Program-made: the position numbers and the translations under genes
Part shown: one piece after another, positions 52,907 through 61,043 of the stretch
Numbering within the stretch: the stretch's first letter is position 1
How the letters are laid out: each line of letters starts with the position of its first letter
Notes under the pieces: generated by a model
What the model saw: only the letters and a program-made list of their open reading frames with translations
What the model was told of the DNA's origin: nothing
Database searches by the model: none
Assembly (NCBI GenBank): GCA_049241565.1
Contig: JBMLQL010000050.1
Location: 62,001-126,000 of the forward strand
Reading direction: 5' to 3'
DNA from: DZBG01 sp049241565
Lineage (GTDB): Bacteria > Bdellovibrionota > Bacteriovoracia > Bacteriovoracales > Bacteriovoracaceae
Length of the DNA: 64,000 nucleotides

Positions 52907-54453
52907 AAAAAAGTAAGTGTTTTTAGTTCTTTGAGATAATCTTGTTTTTCAAGTTCCACGAGAGCTTTTTTGCTTTCATCAAAACTTAAAATAGAAAGGT
53001 TATTTTTAAAACCATTAAACATAATATTTTTGTCTTTTTCTTCCCAGATATTATTTCCAAGAGAGAAATCACTATAACTATTTTTACATTTAAAATAATC
53101 TTTCATTAGACTTGGAACGACATCAATCATTTGACTGAAATGTGTGACAACCTGATCTTCTCGATTAGAAAACAATGTAAAAAGTGGTGCTTTAGCATCA
53201 GGTGAAGAAATAGAGGCAACGATAATATGAGTCTCTTTCACAAGTTTCTTACTCACAAGCTCTTCCATCAGTTCTTTGACAATAACTTCAGTATTCGAAT
53301 AAACACTATTATCAAGAATACTAAAGATTGCAAATCTTGATCCAGGAACGAGTGAACTTAGTTTGTTTTTGGCGACCTGTACAAGCTCTTGATTACTACC
53401 TATTTTCTTATATTTTGTTGAAGTCGATAAAAATTCGGCTCCTGCTCCAATGGCAAGAATAGATGAGTCCATTCCACTTTCTTCAAGCTTTTCAAGGAAA
53501 ACAGCAGGAGTTTTAGTCTGTGTAAATCCCTGCATGTAAAATGTCGGAAGCCCATAAAAAAATGAGAACAATCCTTCCTGGGGATTATTAGTCCCTAAAT
53601 AGTTTTCTTCAAAAACCTGTCCATGACTAGCATAATGGCTTAGAACTTCATTCTCAGAATCAGTAAACTGTGAAGTTGTCCATGCAGGAACTAAGATCAC
53701 AAATAGATTTTTAGTCGGATTGAGGTCACACTTTAACTGGCCTTTAGGGTAGAAAAATGGATGATGAGGTATTTCATCAGATTCAATTGTTCCTTTCTGA
53801 AGTCCAAGCTTAGTAAGTACTTTTTTGGCCGTAGGAGAAGCCTGGAATGTAAATGTATCGTCATAAACAGCTAGCTCTTGATTCCCTCTATAATCTGCGA
53901 CTAAATGAAGAAGATTTGAAATAAGAAAACAACCAATAATAGGATACAAATACCAATTGGAAACAGTCTGAGAAAATCTACGCTGCAAATGTCTCCATAA
54001 TTTTTCTCCAATAACAAAAAGGAAGATCCAGAAAACAATAATACTACCAAAGAAAATAGTGTTGAGGCCCGTGGCGAGTAAAATATCGTCAAAAGAGAGA
54101 TGTCTATTCAAAGTAAGTAGTTCATAAAAATGCCAACGGTACTGGGCAACAATAACAGCATCAAACCCCATCACTGCGACAAGGGTCGTAATAATACTTG
54201 AGGCCCAAAAACGAGACCAGTAATAACCAGGAGAAATCCAGACCAAGGGTGTGTAGAGGACAAAAAAACCAAGAACAATCATCATTCCAAAATGGCCAAG
54301 AAATGAGGTGATCAAATAGATCCAGGCCAGAACCGATTCAGGTTTTCCCAGATGTTGAAAAAAAAGAAGGCCTACACCCAGCAGACTCAATAACCCGTAA
54401 CTAAAAAAGAACTTCCTGCCCCAGACTAGAGCAATACGTCGCTGTGATTTCAT
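52888..54453 (-). CDS. YejM/LapC-like inner-membrane protein
   Basis: The roughly 521-aa protein has five N-terminal membrane segments (about 15-190) and a periplasmic sulfatase-like domain (about 245-510). The N-terminus (IYLITSFLGHFGMMIVLGFF) is close to the DUF3413 domain of YejM/PbgA/LapC, which senses lipid A and tunes LpxC degradation. In the globular domain NLFVILVPAW stands where sulfatases have the nucleophile segment, so catalysis is unlikely. The start is ATG 54453 or 54456 after AAAGG. A role in LPS balance is inferred. Confidence 0.72.
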   Translation of the reverse strand: MKSQRRIALVWGRKFFFSYGLLSLLGVGLLFFQHLGKPESVLAWIYLITSFLGHFGMMIVLGFFVLYTPLVWISPGYYWSRFWASSIITTLVAVMGFDAVIVAQYRWHFYELLTLNRHLSFDDILLATGLNTIFFGSIIVFWIFLFVIGEKLWRHLQRRFSQTVSNWYLYPIIGCFLISNLLHLVADYRGNQELAVYDDTFTFQASPTAKKVLTKLGLQKGTIESDEIPHHPFFYPKGQLKCDLNPTKNLFVILVPAWTTSQFTDSENEVLSHYASHGQVFEENYLGTNNPQEGLFSFFYGLPTFYMQGFTQTKTPAVFLEKLEESGMDSSILAIGAGAEFLSTSTKYKKIGSNQELVQVAKNKLSSLVPGSRFAIFSILDNSVYSNTEVIVKELMEELVSKKLVKETHIIVASISSPDAKAPLFTLFSNREDQVVTHFSQMIDVVPSLMKDYFKCKNSYSDFSLGNNIWEEKDKNIMFNGFKNNLSILSFDESKKALVELEKQDYLKELKTLTFFYKRSR

Positions 54454-54540
54454 CATCAACCTTTAGAATGACCTCATATAATAAGACTATTTTAGTTAGA
54501 TTTTATTGATATTGGATAGTGCGAAATACAATTTTCCTAA

Positions 54541-54569
54541 TTGTTTCACCTGCCAAACAAATGTATTAT
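54541..54569 (+). promoter_or_regulatory. Promoter of the 46-aa protein
   Basis: TTGTTT (54541-54546) and TATTAT (54564-54569) are separated by 17 nt. The leader would be very short (about 16 nt) and starts just before AAGGAG, so this call is tentative. Confidence 0.35.
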
Positions 54570-54591
54570 AATAAAAACAAGGAGCCCCCTA

Positions 54592-54732
54592 ATGATTATC
54601 CAAAACTCCCTCCGCCTTTTAGAACAACTCTCAGAGTTGGAAACTAAAATCCAAAAGATTGAGGCCTTAATGGATCAACTGGGGATCGTTGAGGATCGAG
54701 ATAAAATCATTCGCCTTATTCTTAGTCGCTAA
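54592..54732 (+). CDS. 46-aa helical small protein
   Basis: This short gene has an excellent ribosome site (AAGGAG, 7 nt before the ATG). It encodes a single amphipathic helix or coiled coil (LLEQLSELETKIQKIEALMD) and a short tail, without membrane segments. It ends in a CTAA shared with the convergent response regulator (54729-54732). Function unknown; a coiled-coil partner or adaptor is possible. Confidence 0.65.
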   Translation: MIIQNSLRLLEQLSELETKIQKIEALMDQLGIVEDRDKIIRLILSR

Positions 54733-55406
54733 TCGACAGTTTTTCCACGAGATTCCTTAAGAAGAATAAAGTTCTCTTTACTACAGACATGAAATTTCCA
54801 TCCCGGAAGACGAGAACGAAGATTACTTAGATGAGTCGCTAATGACTTGATGGCAGACTGCTGCTCGTTATCCCAAACAGCTTTAACAAGTTGTTCAGTA
54901 GGAACTGAATGAGGATAACTTTTTAAGACTGTTTTTAGGATCTTAAATTGAGTCAATGTTAGTTCCTGGTGTATACCATTGAGTTCTACTCTCATTTCCT
55001 CAAGATTCAATTTTAGCCCACGCAGTTCAAGAATATTTTTTTTATTAGACTTAGTGATTTGTTGGATAATACGCTCTTTTATAATTTCTTTGCTCCAAAA
55101 TCGATTAATCACATCAGCTGCTCCCATCTTAAGAGCATCAAGATTTGTTGAATCTGTTCTATCAGAAGTGCAGTAGATTAAAGGACATCCATTATAAGAA
55201 GAATGGGATTGGATTTTCTCAAATAATTTAAAGCCGTCGAGATAAGGCATGTGAATATCGATCACAATAGCATCGAAAGGGCCTTGCTTTAAAACATCTT
55301 CATAATTTAAAGAAGATTCTTCAAAAACAAGATTAAAATCCTGACTAAAATCTTGCTTAAAGGTCAGAATATTTTCTTGTTCATCATCAAAAACAGCCAA
55401 TCGCAT
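54729..55406 (-). CDS. OmpR-type response regulator with altered switch Lys
   Basis: The 225-aa protein has a receiver (about 1-118: FDDEQENI, phosphoacceptor in IVIDIHMP, CTSD) and a winged-helix output domain (about 130-220, QELTLTQFKILKTVL and LATHLSNLRSRLP). Where receivers have the conserved KPF the sequence is INRFWS, so the switch Lys is missing (Arg instead). Phosphorylation may be altered or absent. No kinase lies nearby. GGGAG precedes the ATG. Confidence 0.88.
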   Translation of the reverse strand: MRLAVFDDEQENILTFKQDFSQDFNLVFEESSLNYEDVLKQGPFDAIVIDIHMPYLDGFKLFEKIQSHSSYNGCPLIYCTSDRTDSTNLDALKMGAADVINRFWSKEIIKERIIQQITKSNKKNILELRGLKLNLEEMRVELNGIHQELTLTQFKILKTVLKSYPHSVPTEQLVKAVWDNEQQSAIKSLATHLSNLRSRLPGWKFHVCSKENFILLKESRGKTVD

Positions 55407-55575
55407 CTAAACTCTCCCTAAATTCAATAAATACCTCTCAAACCCTAAATTTTAACTTCTTGCTTAGATACTGAATATTTAATTTATGTGAAGAAATTAC
55501 TGAGTATCATCTTACCTTTAGACATCCTTAATCTCTGTAGGGCATAAGAATCTTAAAATGTGCGCGGAGTCTATG
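55407..55575. promoter_or_regulatory. Divergent region between regulator and secreted protein
   Basis: The 169-bp gap should carry both promoters. TTGCTT-17-TTTATG (plus strand, near 55462-55490) is weak. No hairpin or RNA gene is seen. Confidence 0.2.
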
Positions 55576-56253
55576 ATGATGAAGTTTTCAGTTATTCTCT
55601 TTTCTATTCTTATTATTTCTCCAGTAAAGGCCCAATTGGCCGAACAGATCCGAACGGCACAATATCAAACTCAGCTTATCCTTAAACTTCAAAATGGCCC
55701 TCTTCAAAAGAGAGATCTGTATCAAGGTAACCCTGAGAAAGCTGATTATATCATCTCGGGTGTCCCTAAGACTGTGAAACAAGTCAATCCCACAGGAGTG
55801 GTTTACCGCCATTATGTGGGGAAAAATATGGATACTGTCCTTAAGACCTCTCAACTCAAAACTGGCATCACTCCTTATGTGATTATGAATCCCGGTTTCT
55901 CTCGTGAGGTTTATGAAGATCTAACCGGGATGTTTCTGACTACAACTCAAACACCTCCAGAGAAAGTAGGACTTCCTCGCGACTCTAATTATAACTATAT
56001 TGATTTTACTCTTTATAAGGGCACACCGGTCCTTGAAATAGAACCTGAGATTCTTCTCATCCCTGGTATTCCTGATGTCCCAGAATGGCTAAAAAAGCTT
56101 TATAACGATTACAAAACCACAGGACGCTATGATAGCCACTATCTTGAAACATTCAAAAAAATCGAGGCCCGTGGTGGGGCCAATCCATCGTTTATGAAAG
56201 TAAATATCGTTCGCTATAAACTTGATGGAAAAATAATAGAAGTTAAAAAATAG
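55576..56253 (+). CDS. Exported protein of unknown function
   Basis: This roughly 225-aa protein has a signal peptide (KFSVILFSILIISPVKAQ) and a mostly polar, Tyr- and Pro-rich mature part. No family recognised. GGAG lies 6 nt before the ATG at 55576, the middle of three tandem ATGs. A perfect REP-like hairpin follows the stop. It sits opposite the OmpR-type regulator and could be its target, which is only a guess. Confidence 0.65.
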   Translation: MMKFSVILFSILIISPVKAQLAEQIRTAQYQTQLILKLQNGPLQKRDLYQGNPEKADYIISGVPKTVKQVNPTGVVYRHYVGKNMDTVLKTSQLKTGITPYVIMNPGFSREVYEDLTGMFLTTTQTPPEKVGLPRDSNYNYIDFTLYKGTPVLEIEPEILLIPGIPDVPEWLKKLYNDYKTTGRYDSHYLETFKKIEARGGANPSFMKVNIVRYKLDGKIIEVKK

Positions 56254-56257
56254 AAAG

Positions 56258-56283
56258 GTGCCAGCTACCTTTCGGTAGCTGGC
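56258..56283. repeat. REP-like perfect hairpin
   Basis: GCCAGCTACC (56260-56269), loop TTTC, GGTAGCTGGC (56274-56283) is a perfect 10-bp inverted repeat just after a stop codon, between two convergent genes. A truncated copy lies at 18721-18741. It could be a REP-like element that also limits transcription from both sides; no T-run follows. Confidence 0.6.
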
Positions 56284-56296
56284 CTATAAGAGGAAA

Positions 56297-57214
56297 TTAG
56301 AAAAGTAAGTCAATCCCTGCACCAAACGAGAAAAGCTTCTGACGCTTAATTTCACTTTTTACACCATTTGTTTTTTCATCATAATCAGGTGTCATCATTC
56401 CGTTCTCACTAAAGATCGAGGCAATAAGCATATCTGAGATTTGATATTTTGCTTTGAACGTTAAACGGTGAAAATAGTGTTCATCAGCAACAGTCTTAGA
56501 ACCAGTTGATTTATTTTTTTCAGTCGCCTCAGCAAAACGATCTAATTTATATCCAAGGTCAATCATGAATGTTTTAACCGGTCTGAACTGGTAGTTCGCA
56601 TTGAAGAAGAAATCTGTTTTTGAATCAGTCTCTACATTTTGAGAAGCTCCACCGTTAACAAGCTCTGTGTACTCTCCATCAGTGTTATGACGAGCACCTA
56701 GGGCAAAACGATATTCTCCCGGGCCAAAACCAATACCACCAAGAGCAACTCCAACAGTCCCTCTCATTTCTTCGGCTTCAGCGGCGTTTCCGTCTTTGCG
56801 ATTATCTCCTCTTTCAGCATCTTGAAGCTGGATATTAAATTTTCCGAAGATATCAACAACAGTTGAGCCAGAAAGAAGACGATAATTCGCTCCTACTCCT
56901 GGATTCGTGAGACCATCTTCATCATGAGACTCTGCTCCTTTAACTCTTAAAGTATTTGAAAGCTTATAATTGGCCTCAACAAAAACATTAAGATTATTAA
57001 GCACACCATAAGAAACTTGGTTATTAAAAGATAATCCCTCTTGCTCATACTCAGTATTCGAAGATTTTTTAATATAAGTATAAGAATCAGAGGCAAATGA
57101 GCCTTGATAATAAATGCTTCCCTGATTTTGGAAGAAGTTAAGATCGCCATAAGCTTGGGCAAAAACAGACGATGACGAGACTAAAATGAAGGCCACGAGG
57201 GCGATTTTTTTCAT
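56297..57214 (-). CDS. Outer-membrane beta-barrel protein
   Basis: The 305-aa protein has a signal peptide (IALVAFILVSSSSVFAQA), then alternating short beta-strands with aromatic residues, and ends in FSFGAGIDLLF with C-terminal Phe, the BAM-recognition pattern. The mature barrel would have about 12-14 strands. No family name is evident. AAGGAG lies upstream of the ATG. Confidence 0.75.
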   Translation of the reverse strand: MKKIALVAFILVSSSSVFAQAYGDLNFFQNQGSIYYQGSFASDSYTYIKKSSNTEYEQEGLSFNNQVSYGVLNNLNVFVEANYKLSNTLRVKGAESHDEDGLTNPGVGANYRLLSGSTVVDIFGKFNIQLQDAERGDNRKDGNAAEAEEMRGTVGVALGGIGFGPGEYRFALGARHNTDGEYTELVNGGASQNVETDSKTDFFFNANYQFRPVKTFMIDLGYKLDRFAEATEKNKSTGSKTVADEHYFHRLTFKAKYQISDMLIASIFSENGMMTPDYDEKTNGVKSEIKRQKLFSFGAGIDLLF

Positions 57215-57327
57215 GCGAGAGCTCCTTGATTAACGGAATTTTAACCTATGGATTTATTGTTTGAGTAGGAAAATTCACTCGCTGTAAGTCGAGTAAAGAA
57301 ATTTAAACTGATTTGGTGTCGCTTAGG

Positions 57328-57364
57328 CCCCAAAAATGAAAAGGGCCAGACATAAGCCTGGCCC
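57328..57364 (-). terminator. Terminator of the 57394-58674 porin-like gene
   Basis: On the minus strand GGGCCAG (arms 57343-57349 and 57358-57364) with an 8-nt loop is followed by TTTTCATTTTT. Confidence 0.8.
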
Positions 57365-57393
57365 CTAACTATAAAAGTATTAAAAACTTTTAA

Positions 57394-58674
57394 TTAGAAC
57401 TTGTAAGTCATCGCTACGCGAGTCATCAAGTTATCTGTAGAAAGAATACCCTTCTCCGTTGTAGTAGAGCCAATTCCATTATCGTTATTGTTATCAGTTC
57501 CGATAACACCATCGATCGAGACTTCGCCTAACTTCAACGTTGCACCTGCGTTTACGTTTGTCGTGTTTGCAACAGAACGTTTTCCTGATGTTCTTGAACC
57601 TGTCACCAATGAAGAAACTGAAGCAGTCTGTCCATTATAGTCATTGTCTGTTTGCCCAAGAATATTCTGAGAAATTGATCCGCGAACAGTTAACCAAGAG
57701 GCAGCATCGTGCTCAAGACCAATCGTAAGAGGCGCTCTCCAATCATCCAGAGTTATTGTTTTAGTTGCTGCTCCAGAAACAGGATCAACTTCACGATTAA
57801 AGCTTAGATACTCAAGCTTTGTAAAAAGTGTCGTTTTATCAGTTAGCTTATGCTCTTTTCCTGCTCCGACTTGATACAACCAGTAAGCACCATCAAACTT
57901 ACCCGTATAGGCAGTTGAAGGGATTCCGCCGACAGAAGTTGAATCAGCATCATGTCTCCACTCTGCGTGACGAACATAACCAAATACTTTTACAACATTT
58001 AAGTTATAAGTAGCACCTGCTTCAAACCCACGCTTACCTTGAAATTTATCTTCGCCATTAATTGTTGCTCCTGCAGCACCACGAGCAGCGATTCTAGCTT
58101 CGTTAACCAATGAAACATTAAGGAATGCTTCTAAATTATCCTTGATGATACCACCACGAACTGAGGCAGAAGATTGGCGAGCTCCTTGTGAGCTATCTTT
58201 AGAGTTAGAGTAAGTTACGTTCAATCCCCATTTCATGCTTCCCTGGCCAGCAAAGAAAACATCAATCTGGTTATCTTGGTGGAAACCACCATTGTTAAGT
58301 GTACGAGTATACTGACGAAGCTCGTTCGTATACGGTGACTCAGCACCTAGGTATAAACCATAAACATAATTCCCAACAGACTTTAAAACACCACCCTCTG
58401 CTTGGGGAGTTGTATCAGCATCACCTTTAACAGTGTTTGTTCCAGGAACAGCAGGCGGAGCTGCTCTTTCTGAAGATCCTCCCCACTCAGCAATGAACAT
58501 ATCTTTATAGTCATTGGCATAAGCAGCATTTTGGAAAATATTTCGGCTATCAGAGAAATAAAGAGAACCGATATTATCTTGGACATTTTCACCTAGAGCA
58601 ATCATTCTTGCTTTAGTAGCGAAAGCTGGTACTGAGATAACTGCAAGAACAGTTCCTAATACTAATTTTTTCAT
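57394..58674 (-). CDS. Porin-like outer-membrane protein, paralogue A
   Basis: The 426-aa protein has a signal peptide (KKLVLGTVLAVISVPAFA), a conserved start to the mature chain (TKARMIALGENV) and many short strands. It ends in LMTRVAMTYKF, with C-terminal Phe. It is a clear paralogue of the next gene: the signal peptide, KAR..ALGEN, WLTVRGS(V/I)SQN and the last 60 residues match. The length and tandem copies suggest a major surface porin family. AAAGG is 7-9 nt from the ATG. Confidence 0.8.
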   Translation of the reverse strand: MKKLVLGTVLAVISVPAFATKARMIALGENVQDNIGSLYFSDSRNIFQNAAYANDYKDMFIAEWGGSSERAAPPAVPGTNTVKGDADTTPQAEGGVLKSVGNYVYGLYLGAESPYTNELRQYTRTLNNGGFHQDNQIDVFFAGQGSMKWGLNVTYSNSKDSSQGARQSSASVRGGIIKDNLEAFLNVSLVNEARIAARGAAGATINGEDKFQGKRGFEAGATYNLNVVKVFGYVRHAEWRHDADSTSVGGIPSTAYTGKFDGAYWLYQVGAGKEHKLTDKTTLFTKLEYLSFNREVDPVSGAATKTITLDDWRAPLTIGLEHDAASWLTVRGSISQNILGQTDNDYNGQTASVSSLVTGSRTSGKRSVANTTNVNAGATLKLGEVSIDGVIGTDNNNDNGIGSTTTEKGILSTDNLMTRVAMTYKF

Positions 58675-58724
58675 TTTAAAAACCTTTGTTGAGAAGTTCC
58701 GACTTTTCTAATTTAACTGACAAA

Positions 58725-58742
58725 GGGGGCCCGAAAGCCCCC
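58725..58742 (-). terminator. Weak terminator between the two porin-like genes
   Basis: GGGGGC and GCCCCC with a 6-nt loop lie just after the paralogue B stop on the minus strand. Only TTTG follows, so part of the transcripts may read on into paralogue A. Confidence 0.6.
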
Positions 58743-58761
58743 TTCTTAATTCATCGTTAGA

Positions 58762-59868
58762 TTAGAATTTGTAAGTCATAGATACGCGAGTCATGAGGTT
58801 ATCTGTTGAAAGGATACCTTTCTCATTATTTGTATCATCAACTCCAGCTGTCGTGTTGCTATCTGTTCCGATAACACCATCAAATGAAAGCTCACCGAAC
58901 TTAAGAGTAGCACCAGCATTTACGTTTGTAGAATTTGCTACAGTTTTCTCTTCTTTCTTTTTGCTATCATCAGACTTTGACCAAAGATTCTGAGAAACAG
59001 ATCCACGAACTGTTAGCCAAGAAGTAGCATCATGCTCAAGACCTATAACAACAGGAACTGTTGTAACTTCTAGATCAGTTGTTTTTGTCTTATTATCTGA
59101 GCTATTGTTCTGAGAATATTGGATTTTTGTAAACAATGTTGTCTTGTCATTTAGCTTATCATTACGTCCAGCACCAACAAGGTACGAAGAGGCTTCAGTT
59201 TCTTTTTTCGATTTTTTATCTTCGAAATCAACCATTGAGTACTGACCGAAGATTGTATAATCGTTCAACTGATAAGTACCACCTACTTCAATAGCATTTG
59301 ATCTTTCAATATCATAAGCTGTACCAAGTTTATCTTCAGTAGATCCCATTGCTCCATAATTAACATAAGCAGTGAAGTCACCAAAGATAGCACCAAGATT
59401 AAGATCTAGAACTTGAGCTTCTGCTTTTTTAGTTCCAGGAGCTTTATCATTTGATGCTGCATAAGTAAGATTTGCTCCCCATTTAAATCCAGCATCTCCA
59501 CCAACAAAAACGTCTACAGCGTTTGAAGCTTCAAACGCAGCAACACCTAACCCATCAGCTGAAGTGTTAAATGAAAGAGCACGACCAAGTTGAACACCAT
59601 AAACCATATTGTTATATGTTTTAAAAGCTCCACCCTCTGCGTTTGGAGCATTATCTGCGCCTTCAGTATTTCCACCAGTTCCCCACTCCATAGTCACTAG
59701 ATCTTTGTGATTGTTAACTTGAGCTGAGTTAAGGAAAACGTTACGGTTATCATTGATGTAGAATGATCCGTCTGTGTTTTCGCCAAGAGCTTGAAGTCTT
59801 GCTTTTGAGGCGAATGCTGGAGCAGCCAAAACTGCTAGTCCAAGTCCAAGTACGAGTTGCTTTTTCAT
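58762..59868 (-). CDS. Porin-like outer-membrane protein, paralogue B
   Basis: The 368-aa protein has a signal peptide (LVLGLGLAVLAAPAFA), SKARLQALGENT at the start of the mature chain, beta-strands throughout, and ends in LMTRVSMTYKF. AAGGAG lies 5 nt before the ATG, a strong site. It is the first of a tandem pair, with paralogue A 88 bp downstream. Codon pattern and strong ribosome site suggest high expression. Confidence 0.82.
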   Translation of the reverse strand: MKKQLVLGLGLAVLAAPAFASKARLQALGENTDGSFYINDNRNVFLNSAQVNNHKDLVTMEWGTGGNTEGADNAPNAEGGAFKTYNNMVYGVQLGRALSFNTSADGLGVAAFEASNAVDVFVGGDAGFKWGANLTYAASNDKAPGTKKAEAQVLDLNLGAIFGDFTAYVNYGAMGSTEDKLGTAYDIERSNAIEVGGTYQLNDYTIFGQYSMVDFEDKKSKKETEASSYLVGAGRNDKLNDKTTLFTKIQYSQNNSSDNKTKTTDLEVTTVPVVIGLEHDATSWLTVRGSVSQNLWSKSDDSKKKEEKTVANSTNVNAGATLKFGELSFDGVIGTDSNTTAGVDDTNNEKGILSTDNLMTRVSMTYKF

Positions 59869-60091
59869 AAAATCTCCTTTTTCAAATGACGTCTGTCATT
59901 TCTGTTCAATTTAGATACCAACTCAAAAAAAATTACTTCTTTAAAGTTTGACCAGCGTCTCCGATTTTGTAAATACCCTTTTTTGCGTGTTAAACGCATA
60001 ATTCTTACTCTATAGGACCAAAAGATGCGGTCCTATCGGTATCAATTTTTTGACGGTTGCAATTTTTGACAAAGGAAAAGAAATAGATGAA
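59869..60091 (-). promoter_or_regulatory. Hairpin-rich upstream region of porin paralogue B
   Basis: Three inverted repeats lie upstream of the strong paralogue B ribosome site: AATGAC/GTCATT (59885-59900), TGCGT/ACGCA (59984-59998) and ATAGGACC/GGTCCTAT (60012-60036). None carries a T-run on the minus strand, so they are more likely operators or leader structures than terminators. I find no convincing -35/-10 pair. Confidence 0.4.
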
Positions 60092-60120
60092 GAGTGCCCC
60101 GAATGATTATAGGGGCACTC
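60092..60120 (-). terminator. Hairpin after the operon ending at 60130
   Basis: GAGTGCCCC and GGGGCACTC, 9-bp perfect arms with an 11-nt loop, lie 9 nt beyond the stop of the barrel gene. The T-tail is short (TTCATC). Confidence 0.7.
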
Positions 60121-60129
60121 TTTAAAGAA

Positions 60130-60732
60130 TTAAAAAAGGATATCAAATTTTAAAAAATGAAATGAAAGATCTCGACCTGATTTGAAAAATTCATCTCTAA
60201 TATCTCCGCCGTATCTCTTTAATGTAAGAGCAACTGTCGGAGCATATGAAATATTGGCCACAGAATATTGACCTAAATCAAAACGTTTTCCACCTTCGAG
60301 CTTTAATGAAAAATTAAAACCTGAATTATCATCTGAACCGTATTTTATGGTCATACGCTCCATCCCTACCATTACACTTGCAAGATATGAGTTTTTGATA
60401 TCTTGAGCATTGAAGTTATAGATCGCTCCACCAGCAACTCCAAATGTACTTTGGAGTGAATCATTATTTTTAAAATCAACATCTTCGCGATTGAAGTGAA
60501 ACTCACCTTTCCACATCACACCCACATATTGATCCCAATTTTGAGCGTAGTTAAGGTTTAGTCTAAAATTCGATGTATCACGATCACTTGATCCACTTGC
60601 TTTTTTGTCTTTAGAAAAGCTAAGACCACCTGAATAAGACAAATCAAAAGCATCGATGGTGACGATACGAGACTGAGCGAATGAAAGCGAGGTAAAAAGA
60701 GCGAGAACAAGGACTGATAAATACTTAGTCAT
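60130..60732 (-). CDS. Outer-membrane beta-barrel coupled to MntA
   Basis: The 200-aa protein has a signal peptide (SVLVLALFTSLSFAQ), beta-strands and a C-terminal Phe (FLKFDILF), as in 8-stranded barrels. It starts with ATGA overlapping the mntA stop by 4 nt, so its translation is coupled to a toxin-antitoxin module. This pairing is unusual. Function unknown. Confidence 0.72.
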   Translation of the reverse strand: MTKYLSVLVLALFTSLSFAQSRIVTIDAFDLSYSGGLSFSKDKKASGSSDRDTSNFRLNLNYAQNWDQYVGVMWKGEFHFNREDVDFKNNDSLQSTFGVAGGAIYNFNAQDIKNSYLASVMVGMERMTIKYGSDDNSGFNFSLKLEGGKRFDLGQYSVANISYAPTVALTLKRYGGDIRDEFFKSGRDLSFHFLKFDILF

Positions 60733-61043
60733 AACGATAACTCCTTTGATGATATTATATATTCTTGTTGCTTAATAATTGATTTAAAATCTGGAGAGCA
60801 GTCTTCGAAATTAACAATATCGACTTTGAAAGGCAGCATGGAATCTTCAAACTTTTCCGCTAATTCAGACAATGAGTGACTGTTTGTTGAATCAACTCCG
60901 TACACACAAAGATCTAAGTCCGACGATGGTCGATGCGTTCCTTTTACTCTTGAGCCAAAAAAGGAAAATGAATAAATGTGCTTAAATTTAATCAATATAT
61001 CCTGAACAAGTTTGGCATCCATTTGATTAAGTCCAGGAATCAT
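60729..61043 (-). CDS. mntA: MNT-domain antitoxin (MntA-like nucleotidyltransferase)
   Basis: The 104-aa minimal nucleotidyltransferase has the exact GSX10DXD motif (GSRVKGTHRPSSDLD) and a third acidic position in FKVDIVNF. In known HepT/MntA systems such a protein adds AMP residues to the HEPN toxin and so silences it. It overlaps hepT and the barrel gene by 4 nt each. Confidence 0.88.
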   Translation of the reverse strand: MIPGLNQMDAKLVQDILIKFKHIYSFSFFGSRVKGTHRPSSDLDLCVYGVDSTNSHSLSELAEKFEDSMLPFKVDIVNFEDCSPDFKSIIKQQEYIISSKELSL

